Of a stretch of DNA of 64,000 nt, positions 45,736 through 55,859 are shown one piece after another (positions within the stretch are counted from its first letter, which is position 1; each line of letters begins with the position of its first letter). The stretch is from Hordeum vulgare subsp. vulgare (lineage: Eukaryota; Streptophyta; Magnoliopsida; Poales; Poaceae). The stretch is from assembly GCF_904849725.1 (NCBI RefSeq), contig NC_058520.1, positions 324,643,186-324,707,185 of the forward strand, read 5' to 3'. The notes under the pieces were generated by a model, which searched no databases, was not told the DNA's origin, and saw only the letters and a program-made list of their open reading frames with translations. The position numbers were made by a program, and so were the translations under genes.

Positions 45736-47352
45736 AAAGGAAGAAATAGTAAATCTTGCAAAAGGGAAATATCAATTGGAAAACCCAAACATATCTTTGC
45801 TGAGTATTGAAGAAATCCACCAACAATATTTGACCTGGTTATCTGAGAACCGAGATACTGAAGCAAATATGGTTCATGTTTTGAAGGAGAAATATGAGGT
45901 AAATACCCCTTGCTTACTTGTTTGCAATATCACTTTTAGCCTTTCTTTTTCTATGTATCGCCTGTAGCCCCCAAGGACCAGCTCATCTCCTTGAGATGAT
46001 TCGGGGCTTTATGTTTGAAAAAGCTTCAACCCATAGCCCCCAAGGGTGAGCTCATATCCTTGAGATAAGTCGGGTCTTTATGTTTGAAAAAGCTTTGCCC
46101 CATAGCCCCCAAGGGCCGTCTCATCTCCTTGAGATGAGTCGGGTCTTTATGGTATGTTCCTTAAAGAATTGACATGCATTAGCCCCCAAGTGCCAAGTAT
46201 ATTGCTTGCAGTCTGCTTGGAACTTTGCTTATGTTCTTTGTTATCTTTGCTCTGCCTTCAGCTTATCGACATGTTTTTGTTGTATATAATAATCCATATT
46301 CTAGGCATGTCAAAATACCGTTTTACAGATAAAGCTTTGTATTTTTATCAGAAATTCATAGGGCATGCTGAATCCGCAGCTGCAGATCTGCAAGTCCTAC
46401 TTAAAAAGGAGAAGGGCTTCGTATTGGGGCTGAATCAAAAGCGGCTCTTCTGCAAAGTTCTATCAACCAGGCTCAGGATCGTCTTGATCAAGTCAAAAAA
46501 TATTTTGAAGCAGAAATAACTGCCCTCTTAACCCGTGCTGAAAAAGCCGAAGGGAAACTTGGCCATCTTAAAGAGATTTATTCCACCCTAGTGAAACAAA
46601 TCAATGAGTTGCTGACTTTGGTAAATACTTGCAACCTTTATTCCTTTGTATTTATGTCTAATGTTCAGATGGATGATTGAAAAATGTTTTGTATTAGTTC
46701 TTTTGTTTGTAGGACGAACGGATCAATCCATGGTACAACCCCCTTTGATGAAGTTGAAAACAATTATTTCCTATGTGGAAAAACTATACACTTGGTTTGT
46801 GTACTCTATCATGGCTGCGAAAAATCCCAAATATCCTCCATGAACCATCAAAGATATGCTAAAAAATCTCTCCATCATGTCGCAATGGGTTTTTGAAACC
46901 CGGAAATCACGAGCTCGTGATGGGGCAAACTTGGCCCTTGCACATGCCAAAGCGTATTTTCTAGAATTGGACTTGGTGACTTTAAAAACGGGTTTCCTGA
47001 ATACAAGTTGGATGGCTCGAAATTCACCTGAGAAGAATTTTCTCATGTTATGAAGGAGACCCAGCCTCTGGCGACCATTCTTGCAGAGCAGGTTGACATA
47101 TCTCAGTATTACTCGACATATACTGCTGATAATGAGCCTGTTCCAGTGCCTAAAGACGAGCCCTCCAAGCTTGTCCCACCTCATTATAAGAAAAAGACTA
47201 CTTCTGACACCGGAGCTTCTACTTCAGCTGGGACCGCTTCAAATTTTGAATATTTGAGATCAATTTGGTGGATCCAACAAGGCCAGGAGCATATTGACGA
47301 TGATGATGAGTCAGAAGAATTGGGTGCTGAATTGCCCAATGGAGAAAACTGA
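45736..47352 (+). pseudogene. Antisense ORF of LTR-C, coiled-coil and acidic C-terminal part
   Basis: The first exon-like piece, 45736-45898, continues the frame of 34277-34665 exactly if LTR-D and one GTGGC are left out. A GT donor follows at 45899. A further acceptor-like TTCAG near 46260 leads to a piece whose frame shifts near 46425, then a heptad-like Glu/Lys/Ala-rich stretch to about 46619 with a GT donor. After TTTGTAG near 46713 come 46714-47039 (ARDGANLALAHAKAYFLELD) and the acidic end 47050-47352 (DDDDESEELGAELP). Coiled-coil and acidic ends are usual for Transposase_28-type ORFs. Confidence 0.55.
45965..46152 (+). repeat. 69-bp minisatellite in an intron-like stretch
   Basis: Nearly three head-to-tail copies begin TAGCCCCCAAGG at 45965, 46034 and 46103, an exact period of 69. 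Each contains CTCATCTCCTTGAGATGAG or a close variant, a perfect 8-bp stem with a 3-base loop in the third copy. A partial fourth start is at about 46179. Confidence 0.92.
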
Positions 47353-47359
47353 TGGCGGG

Positions 47360-49024
47360 TGATATGTCTCCAACGTATCTGTAATTTATGAAGTATTCAT
47401 GCCATGTTTACAATAATTTTATATGATTTGATTAGAACTAACCCGGACTCACACTCTTTTCAACACAACTACCGTGGTGTTGTTTTTTGTGCAGAAATAA
47501 AAGTTCTCGGAATAAGCTACAAATTTACGAAGAATATTTTTGCAAAAGACAAAAAATACCTGCGAAAGAATCAACCGGAGGGGGTCCACCACCTGGCCAC
47601 ATGCCAGGGGGCGCGCCCCTAGGACGTGCCCCCCTTCATGTGGGTTCCTTGAGCACCCTTTTGACGTGAGACCGACACCAAAAATTTCTATAAATACCAA
47701 AACCCCTAGAAGGAAACCTAGATGGGTAGTTGCACCGTTGAAAGCCTCCAGAGCCATGAAAAACCAATCGAGACCCCGTTTCGGCACCCTGCCGGAGGGG
47801 GAAACCACCACCGGAGGCCATCTTCATCATCCCGACGATCTCCATGATGAGGAGGGAGTAGTTCACCCTCGAGGCTGAGGGTATGTACCAGTAGCTATGT
47901 GTTTGATCTGTCTCTCTCTCTCGTGTTCTTGAGATGTCATGATCTTGATGTATCGCGAGCTTTATTAATATAGATGAATCATGTGGAGTTTTACCCTCTC
48001 TATCTTCTTCTGATGTATTGAGTTTTCCCTTTGAAGTTTTCTTATTGCATTGAGTCTTTAAGGATTTGAGAACACTTGATTTATGTCTTGCGATGGGATA
48101 TCCATGGTGTCAATGGGGTGTTCTATTGATCCACTTGATGTATGTTTTGGTGGTCAACTTGCGGTTTCCGTGACCTTGGGAATCTATGCATAGGGGTTGG
48201 TACATGTTGTCGTCTTGACTCTTCGGTAGAAACTTTGGGCCACTCTTTGAAGTTCTTTGTGTTGGATTGAACATGATGAATCTGAAACTGTGTGATGCAT
48301 ATCGTATAATCAAGCCCATGGGTACTTGTGGTGACATTGGAGTATCTAGGTGACATTAGAGTTTTGGTTGATGTGTATCTTAAGGTGTTATTTTAGTACG
48401 AACTCTAGGGCTGTTCGTGACACTTATAGGAATAGCTCATCATATCGATTGGAAAAGATAACTTTGAGGTGGTTTCGTACCCTACAATAACTTCTTCGTT
48501 TGTTCTCCGCTATTTGTGACTTTGGAGTGAACTCTTTGTCGCAAGTGAAAGTATGGACCCTATGCCTTGTTTCCAAGCATTTATACAACATTTTGCACTA
48601 GTGATTCAACTATGTTAGTATTTTTGGCAGAAGTTGCACTAGTGAAAGTATGGACCCTAGGCCTTGTTTCCAAGCATTTAGACAACATTTTGCTTGCTAT
48701 TTACTATTTGTTACCTTGCTGTTTTTTTATTTTTAGATCACAAAAACCTATATCTACCATCCATATTACACTTGTATCACCATCTCTTCGCCGAACTAGT
48801 GCACGTATACCATTTACCATTGTATTGGGTGCGTTGGGGACACAAGAGGCTCTTTGTTATTTGATTGCAGGGTTGCTTGAGAGAGACCATCTTCATTCTA
48901 TGCCTCCCACGGATTGATAAACCTTAGGTCATCCACTTGAGGGAAACTTGCCATTGTCATATAAAACTCTACGCTTGGAGGCCCAACATGAGTCTACAAG
49001 AAGAAGGTTCTGTAGTAGACATCA
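47360..49024 (+). repeat. 5' LTR of LTR-E
   Basis: It starts TGATATGTCTCCAACGTATC and ends GTAGTAGACATCA, 1665 bp. It has a TATA box at 47689-47696, a CT run near 47912 and an internal 53-bp direct duplication (48544-48596 and 48641-48693). The start is shared in type with solo-F. Confidence 0.82.
47689..47696 (+). promoter_or_regulatory. TATA box in the LTR of LTR-E
   Basis: TATAAATA about 330 bases into the LTR, on the plus strand. Confidence 0.6.
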
Positions 49025-49034
49025 AGCTCTTTTC

Positions 49035-49052
49035 TGGCGCCGTTGATGGGGA
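49035..49052 (+). other. Primer-binding site of LTR-E
   Basis: TGGCGCCGTTGATGGGGA, ten bases after the LTR end. It is close to the TGGCGCCGTTGCCGGGGA site known from Athila-type elements. Confidence 0.75.
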
Positions 49053-49147
49053 GGTGAGTGCTTGAAGGTATATCTTTAGATCTTAAAATTAAATCTTTAG
49101 TTTCTTGTTTTTCACAAGTTTGGTTTTATAAAAGAAAACTACCAAAA

Positions 49148-49744
49148 ATGGAATTGAGGTTGCCTGATATGCTTCATCTTTTCAATGTCTTTCGTGAAAA
49201 TTATGGAAAGGAAAATTTTGCTCAAGTGTTAGAAGAAGAAGTCATTAAAATGTTTGGCACTAAATCTTTGAGTGGTGATCATGATTGCAATGTTTTTAGT
49301 ATGAATTCTTTGAATATCCACAGTACTAATGATGATTGCACTCGTCATGATAAAAAGATTTCTTATAAGCATGTCAATTTTTGTGGAGTGCATAGAGTTT
49401 GTGAAGACATGCCTAAAAGGGAGGATAGATTTTGTAAGAGTCATAAGTATTTAGAAACTAAATGGTTGCAAGAGAGGCTATATGTTTGTTCTGAAAGACT
49501 TAATATTTCTCGCCGTCCTTGTGAACTTTACAATGAAAGTGGTCATGTTAATTCCAATGTGGATTATTTCATGACCTAATTGTGTCCAAAAATTGTGATA
49601 CCCTCATTAACCTTGAGCATCATAATGAACTTAGTCTATTTTTGGGGTATGAATAAATGAAACATAAAACTAAGGATGTTCCAGCTTGGGTCCTCATGAA
49701 ATTGATTGGTTTTGATCTGAATGAAATCTATATGTATTGTGTGG
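49148..49744 (+). pseudogene. Unknown ORF of LTR-E, N-terminal part
   Basis: The ATG at 49148 (MELRLPDMLHLFN) opens a frame to the stop at 49579. A one-base shift moves the reading to the frame LIVSKNCDTLINLEHHNEL from about 49575. A TAA near 49659 is followed directly by ATG and an open stretch up to 49744, where solo-F starts. The protein is rich in Cys, His, Asn and Asp, with repeated CxxH-like pairs (KHVNFCGVHRVCED; RRPCELYNESGHVN). I know of no gag, protease or pol motif in it. It may be a gag-like or accessory protein of a non-autonomous family. Function unknown. Confidence 0.55.
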
Positions 49745-51297
49745 TGCTACTTCTTGAGCTTGCGTTGGTTTTCCCTTGAAGTAGGAAGGGTGATGCAACA
49801 AAGTAGATAAGTATTTCCCTCAGTTTGTTGAGAACCAAGGTATCAATATAGTAGGGGGAACAATCAAGGCCCCAATCGTAGTACCTACACAAACAATCAA
49901 ACACTTGCACCCAACGCTGAAAAGGGGTTGTCAATCCCTTCAGAGTTATTTGCAAGGATAAGATCTAATAGAGATAGTTTTAAAAGTAAAACAAATGTAA
50001 ATAAATAACAACAATATATTTTTGGTATTTTTGGTTTATAGATCTGAAAGTACAATATGGAAACTAGACCCGGGGGGCATAGGTTTCACTAGAGGCTTCT
50101 CTCATGAAGGAAAATAATACGATGGGTGAACAAATTACCGTCGAGCAATTGATAGAAATCGAATAATTATGAAGATATCCAAGGAAACGTTTATGCATAT
50201 AGGCATCACATCCGTGTCAAGTAGACCGAAATGATTCTGCATCTACTACTATTACTCCACACATCGACCGACTCCTGCGTGCATCTAGAGTATTAAGTTC
50301 ATGAAGAACAGAGTAATTTATTAAGTAAGGTGACATGAAGTAGAGGGATAAACTCAAGCAATATGGTGAAAACACCATCCTTTTATCCTCGATGGAAACA
50401 ATGCAATAAGTGCCTTGCTACCCCTACTTTGTCACTGGGTGAGGACACCGCAAGATTGAACCGAAAACTAAGCACTTCTCCCATTGCAAGAATTACCAAT
50501 CTAGTTGGCCAAACCAAACCAAGAACATGAAGAGACTTGCTAAGATATGAAATCATGCATATAAGAATTCAGAGAAGATTCAAATAACAATCATAAATAA
50601 TCTGAACATAAACCCACAATTCATCGGATCTTGACAAACACACCGCAAAAGAGTATCACATCGGATAGATCTCCATGAAGATCATGGTATTGAATTACAA
50701 AGAGAGAGAAAAGGCCATCTAGCCACTAGCAATGGACCCGTAAGTCTGTGGTGAACTACTCACGCATCATCGGAGGGGCATTGGAGTTGATGTAGATGCC
50801 CTCCATGATCAATTCCCTCTCTGGCAGATTATCGGAAAAAGCTCCGAGATTGTATCTCATGGGAATAGAGGCTCTCGGCGGCCGAAAACTATTTTTGTGG
50901 ATCCCTTCAGTAATGGGGAAATATTTGGGAATTAGAGGCCAAGGGTTAGGGTTAGGATAGTTGTAGGGGGCACACAAGCTAGGGGGCGCCCCCTAGGGCG
51001 CGCCCTGCAGGCTTGTCGCCTCCCGGCAGGTCTCATGCCCCCTTCTTCAAGTCTCGCAGATGTCTTCTGTTCCAAGAAAAATCATTCCGGAGATTTTATT
51101 CCATTTGGACTCCGTTTAATATTCCTTATCTGCAATATTCAAAAACATGGAAAAACAGAAACTGGCACTAGGCTCTAGATTAATAGGTTAGTCCCAAAAA
51201 TAATATGAAATATTATATTAATGCAGATAAAACATCCAAAACACATAATATATAGCATGGAACAATCAAAAATTATAGATATTTTGGAGGCTCATCA
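49745..51297 (-). mobile_element. solo-F: solo LTR, minus strand
   Basis: Plus-strand ends are TGCTACTTCTTGAGC and CTATAATTT-type sequence ending CTCATCA, so on the minus strand it reads TGATGAGCCTCC...AAGTAGCA, 1553 bp. The start resembles the LTR of LTR-E (TGATATGTCTCC). Flanks TGTGG (49740-49744) and CGTGG (51298-51302) match at 4 of 5 bases. No internal domain or second LTR is present, so it is a solo LTR left by recombination. Removing it with one flank copy joins the two parts of the LTR-E ORF in frame. Confidence 0.82.
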
Positions 51298-51302
51298 CGT
51301 GG

Positions 51303-52476
51303 TAAATCGCATTGAGAATCCTTATATTACCTATTACTTAAAGACAAGAAAACAAATAGAAGATGAAGAGAATACTAATAAAGGGGGAGAGGTTTCCCAA
51401 TATCCTCCTATTTTTTCTTATGACGAATCATGTAACGAGGAGGAGCTTTTTATTCAACCAACCTGTTCAAAAAAAAGCTTGGAGGAATCAAATAAACCCA
51501 CACATAATGCGGTGAAGAAGAAGAAAATAAGGAAAAGTAAATGTAAAGAGGTATCTCTCCCGAATAGTGTTGCTCCCATTATTGATAGGCCTCATGAGAG
51601 TGAATCAAAAATAGTTGTGGAAGATGATACACTTGAAGATGATTTGGTTATTCCTATTGCTTGTTATGATAGTTGTAATTGGGAACATAATGATAGGTCT
51701 TATAATCTTGAAAATATTTATGGCACCAACTTGGAGGATGATGATAATAATTGCTACAGTATTAGTGTTATTCATACTATTAATGATGAGAGTGATTATG
51801 TTTATGATATACAAATCCACAAGCTTGGGGATGCTATGTTTTTTGAAAATGACATGTTTGAGAATTTATTTCCTGCAATTAATGTTTTTTCCAAGCTTGG
51901 GAATGCTATGCTTAATGAATATGATCTTTTTATCCCCCTACTTTGAATCATCAAATTTGTTATAATGATTGCATGCCTCCTACTTATGATGACTATTGTG
52001 ATGATAATTACGCGATTAAAAAGAGTGATGATTACTATTATGATACTTTTCATAATTATGAATATCCTTCTAGTGAATATTACTCTTGTAATGTGGAACC
52101 AATTTGTATGATTCAATTATTTTATGATACTCCAACTATTAGTCACGAGAAGAAATTTTCTTGTGTGGAGAGTAGTAAAATTTCTATGCTTGTAGATCAT
52201 GAAAAGAATGCGTTATGTGTTGGTTATATTGTGAAATTCCTTCATGATGCTACTGAAAATTATTATGAGGGTGGAACATATGCTTGTAGGAATTGCAATA
52301 ATATCAAGTTTCCTCTCTATGTGTTCAAAGTTTTGAAGTTATGCTTGTTTTGCCTTCCTATGCTAGTTGATTCTTGCTCCCATTATTTTTTGTTCACAAA
52401 ATCCCTATGCATAGGAAGTGGGTTAGACTTAAATGTGCTTGTCATGATATTCATGATGCTCTTTTTCATGTTATAA
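51303..52476 (+). pseudogene. Unknown ORF of LTR-E, C-terminal part
   Basis: The frame continues from 51303 (NRIENPYITYYLKTRKQIED) to a stop at 51946, with a one-base shift into 51943-52476. It has a basic patch (VKKKKIRKSKCK), long acidic stretches (DDTLEDDLVIP, NLEDDDNNCYS), a duplicated KLG[ND]AM motif (encoded near 51822 and 51893), a Tyr/Asp/Cys-rich block (CDDNYAIKKSDDYYYDTFHNYEY) and a hydrophobic end (LCLFCLPMLVDSCSHYFLF). That end could span a membrane. No domain is recognised, and two or three lesions make it non-functional here. Confidence 0.55.
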
Positions 52477-52954
52477 CTATTATTCCTACGTGAGCATCAT
52501 TGAACTCATCATGCCTAGCTAAAAGGCTTTAAAGAAAAGCGCTTGTTGGGAGACAACCCAACACTTTTACTTTCTGCTCTTTTGGAGTTCACATGATTAA
52601 GCTACTGTAGTAATCCTGTTTTACGCCTTTTATTTCAATAAAGTGCCAAGTAAAGCCTTTGGGATAGCGTGGATGATAGTTGACTTGATTTTGTGCGAAA
52701 ACAGAAACATTTGCTCTCAGTCTAGGAATTTTGTAAATTCACTCAAACGTTCTTTTGATCTACATTTTTTACACATGATTGATATAAAAATTGCGTGGAT
52801 TGTACTAATATTTAAGAATTTTTAGAGACACGGAAGTATGGTTACACTATAGATCTTCACAGACTTTTCTGTTTTTGACAGATTCTGTTTTGCATGCATA
52901 GTTTGGTTGTTTTTGTGTTCCCATAGCTTATATTCAGTCATATAAATTATGGGT
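52477..52954 (+). other. LTR-E interior after the ORF
   Basis: About 480 bp of noncoding sequence with a stem-loop GTTGGG-AGACAA-CCCAAC (52545-52562) within AAGCGCTTGTTGGGAGACAA, and T-rich stretches. I see no gene. CACTA-G begins at 52955. Confidence 0.6.
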
Positions 52955-52979
52955 CACTATAGGGATCACATACTTTGCA

Positions 52980-53455
52980 GTCTCGCATGACAAACGGCAA
53001 AGGTGGACACCCCGGACGGCAAAGGCCGTTGTCGTCCGTCAGCAGACGGCAAACTGGACGGCAAACAAAAATCCCGTGAAGGGCCTCTTTGTCGTCTGCA
53101 TTGCAAAAACTGCCGGCAAAGGATCTTTGCCATGAGAGGGCAGACGGCAAAGAATATGGGATGACACATCTACGTGCACCTCCGTCAAGTGCTAACGGCA
53201 GCCTGCTGGGCCCACACATAGTTTGTCGTCCGCCATGGACCCCTTTGTCATCTGCCATGCTGGTGGGCTGACGGCAAAGGTGCCACCAAAGCCCCTCTCT
53301 TTGCCCCTTTGTCGTCTGCCCTTTGCCGCTTTGTCGTCAACCCACAAGCATGGAAGACGGCAAAGGGGGCACTAAGTTTGATTCAAAAGGCCAGTTTGGG
53401 CCCTTTGCCATCTGTTGCACCTCCTGTTCCGTCGGTGGGCGGAAGGCAAAGGTTC
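52980..53455. repeat. Subterminal repeats of CACTA-G
   Basis: A dozen or more copies in both orientations of GACGGCAAAG or CTTTGTCGTCTGCC, for example at 52986, 53015, 53046, 53140, 53270, 53310 and 53367. Frames across this region are fortuitous. Confidence 0.85.
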
Positions 53456-53944
53456 CAAACTGCCATTGTTTATTTTATTTTTAATAATAGCCAGCAATTT
53501 TCACACAAATCAGGAATATATATATATTTGATAGTTTCATCCGTAATACATAATATATTTGATAGTTTCATCCATAATCTATAATACATAATATAATTCA
53601 CACAAACTGCCCCATAATCATAACCATATTAAAATAAGTTTCATCCATAATACATACATATTATGCAAGTTTCACCCATACTAAACCATATATTACACTA
53701 GTTTCATCCGTACATACAAAGTTTCATATCCATTTACTACAATAGTTTCAATCCAAGCTTCCATGAAGCCATTTTAAAAGAAACCATATTGAAGCACTCC
53801 ATCAATTTAATCCAAGCTTCCATGAAGTGAATGTAATCTGCAAAATGGGAAATAAGTAAGTTAGAATAAGAAGACTAGATGAAGAGGAGAAAAAATAAGA
53901 AAGTTTCATATCCATTTAGCTCCAAAAAGACATACTTAGCTAAT
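53456..53944. other. AT-rich interior of CACTA-G
   Basis: No gene. Short dispersed repeats of GTTTCATCCGTAATAC and CAAGCTTCCATGAAG occur several times (53530-53825). Confidence 0.65.
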
Positions 53945-54059
53945 TTAGCTCCAAGAAGAGGAGAAGAGGATAAATGAAAAGAAGGAAGAAGAAGAAGAAC
54001 AGGAGAAGAGAAGAAGGAGAAGAAGAAGGAGAAACACAAGGAGACGAAGGAGGAAGTAG

Positions 54060-55859
54060 TGTTGGAAATATGCCCTAGAGGCAATAATAAATTAGTTATT
54101 ATTATATTTCTCTGTTCATGATAATCGTTTATTATAGGTGCTATAAATGTATTGATTGGAAACACAAATACATGTTTGGATACATAGACAAAACATTGTC
54201 CCTAGTAAGCCTCTAGTTGACTAGCTCGTTGATCAAAGATGGTCAAGGTTTCCTGACCATAGACAAGTGTTCTCACTTGATAAACGGGATCACATCATTA
54301 GGAGAATCATGTGATGGACAGGACCCAAACCATGAACGTAGCATATTGATCGTGTCATTTTATTGCTATTGTTTTCTGCGTGTCAAATATTTATTCCTAT
54401 GACCATGCGATCATATAACTCACTGGCACCGGAGGAATACCTTGTGTGCATCAAACGTCGCAACGTAACTGGGTGACTATAAAGGTGCTCTACGGTATCT
54501 CCGAAGGTGTCCGTTGAGTTAGTATGGATCAAGACTGGGATTTGTCACTCCGTGTGACGGAGAGGTATCTCGGGGCCCACTTGGTAATACACCATCACAC
54601 ACAAGCCTTGCAAGCAATGTTACTAAGTGTAAGTCACGGGATCTTGTATTACAGATCGAGTAAATAGACTTACCGGTAAAGAGATTAATATAGGTATGCG
54701 GATACCGACGATCGAATCTCGGGCAAGTAACATACCGAATGACAAAGGGAATGACATACGAGATTATATGAATCCTTGGCACAGAGGTTCAACTGATAAG
54801 ATCTTCGTAGAATATGTAGGATCCAATATGGGCATCCAGGTCCCGCTATTGGATATTGGTCGAGGAGTGTCTCGGGTCATGTCTACATAGTTCTCGAACC
54901 CGCAGGGTCTGCACACTTAAGGTTCGATGATGTTTTAGTATAGTTGAGTCCTATGTGTGGTGACTGAAGGTTTTTCGGAGTCTCAGATGAGATCACGGAC
55001 ATCACGAGGGTTTTCGGAATGGTCCGGACATGAAGATTTATATATAGGAAGTTGGTGTTCCGATTCCAAAAAGTTTTCGGGCATTGCCTGGAGTGTACGG
55101 GGAGTGACGAATGGGTTCCGGGGGGGCACTGGGTGGGCCCACCACTCTCCAAGGTGTATTGGATGTAAAATAAGGTATAATGGGCTAACAAAGTCATCCA
55201 TGGAAATCCCATGAGGAAAAAGTGGAAAATCCAAAAGAGGTGGGAAAATAAGGAAGGAGTCCTAATCCAAGTGGGATTGGAGAAGGACTCCTCCCTTCCC
55301 CAAGTCGGACGGCCCAAGGAGGCCTCCTTGGCCAGAGCCCTAGGGCTTTGCCCCACCCCTTGGCTTCTCCTATATATAATAGGGATTTAGGGCTGATTTG
55401 AGACAACTTTGCCACGTGCAACTCAAACCTACACCTCGTAGTTCTTCCTCTAGATTAGATTTCTGCGATCGGGCGGATCCCTGCAGGAATAGATCGTCAC
55501 CAACACCGGCGCGCGGTCATGCTGCCGGAGAACTCATCTACTTCTCCATCTCTATTTTTGGATCAAGAAGACTGACATCGTCATCGAGCTGTACGTGTGT
55601 TGAACGCGGAGGTGTCATCCGTTCAGCGCTAGATCGGGACGGATCATGGGACGGATCGCGAGACGGTTCGTGGGACGGATCGTGGGACGATTCGAGGGAC
55701 GTGAAGACGTTCCACTACATCAACCGCGTTTCTTAACGCTTCCTGCTGAGAGATCTACAAGGGTATGTAGATCTAATATCCACTCGTAGATGGACACCAC
55801 CATGATAGGTCTTCGTGTGCGTAGGAATTTTTTTGTTTCGCATGCAACGTTCCCCAACA
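54060..55859 (+). repeat. 5' LTR of Angela-d
   Basis: It starts TGTTGGAAATATGCCCTAGA and ends TTCCCCAACA, 1800 bp. The TATA box is at 55371-55378. Confidence 0.95.
55371..55378 (+). promoter_or_regulatory. TATA box in the 5' LTR of Angela-d
   Basis: TATATATA after TTGGCTTCTCC. The partner LTR has TATACATA at the same place (62224), so only this LTR keeps the consensus. Confidence 0.65.

Larger units (their letters stand above)
45736..47359 (-). mobile_element. LTR-C, part right of LTR-D
   Basis: This is the continuation of LTR-C after the GTGGC duplication, holding the C-terminal half of its antisense ORF. It is cut at 47360 by the LTR of LTR-E. Confidence 0.6.
47360..52954 (+). mobile_element. 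LTR-E: LTR retrotransposon with unknown ORF, left part
   Basis: It has a 5' LTR 47360-49024, a primer-binding site of the TGGCGCCGTT type at 49035 and an interior to 52954, where CACTA-G begins. That primer site is the one used by Athila-like gypsy elements and several Triticeae families (Asp-tRNA type). No gag-pol domain is visible; the only long frame is an unassigned one (49148-52476), split by solo-F. The 3' LTR should lie beyond the window. The candidate 5-bp duplication is GCGGG (47355-47359). Confidence 0.75.
52955..54059 (+). mobile_element. CACTA-G: left end of a CACTA DNA transposon
   Basis: It starts CACTATAGGGATCACATACT and is followed by subterminal repeats to about 53455, then AT-rich sequence with repeated GTTTCATCC motifs (53534-53740), then a purine-rich arm (53945-54059). 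Subterminal repeats of this type bind the CACTA transposase. No transposase gene is seen. Angela-d splits it at 54060, and it resumes at 62718. The 3-bp duplication to look for is GGT (52952-52954). Confidence 0.82.

Noticed and set aside
45965..46152. CRISPR-like spaced repeats
   Set aside because: Units are contiguous 69-bp tandem copies without unique spacers, in a plant retrotransposon context.
52947..53271. Frames on both strands across the CACTA subterminal region
   Set aside because: They arise from the repeated GACGGCAAAG units and do not resemble a transposase.
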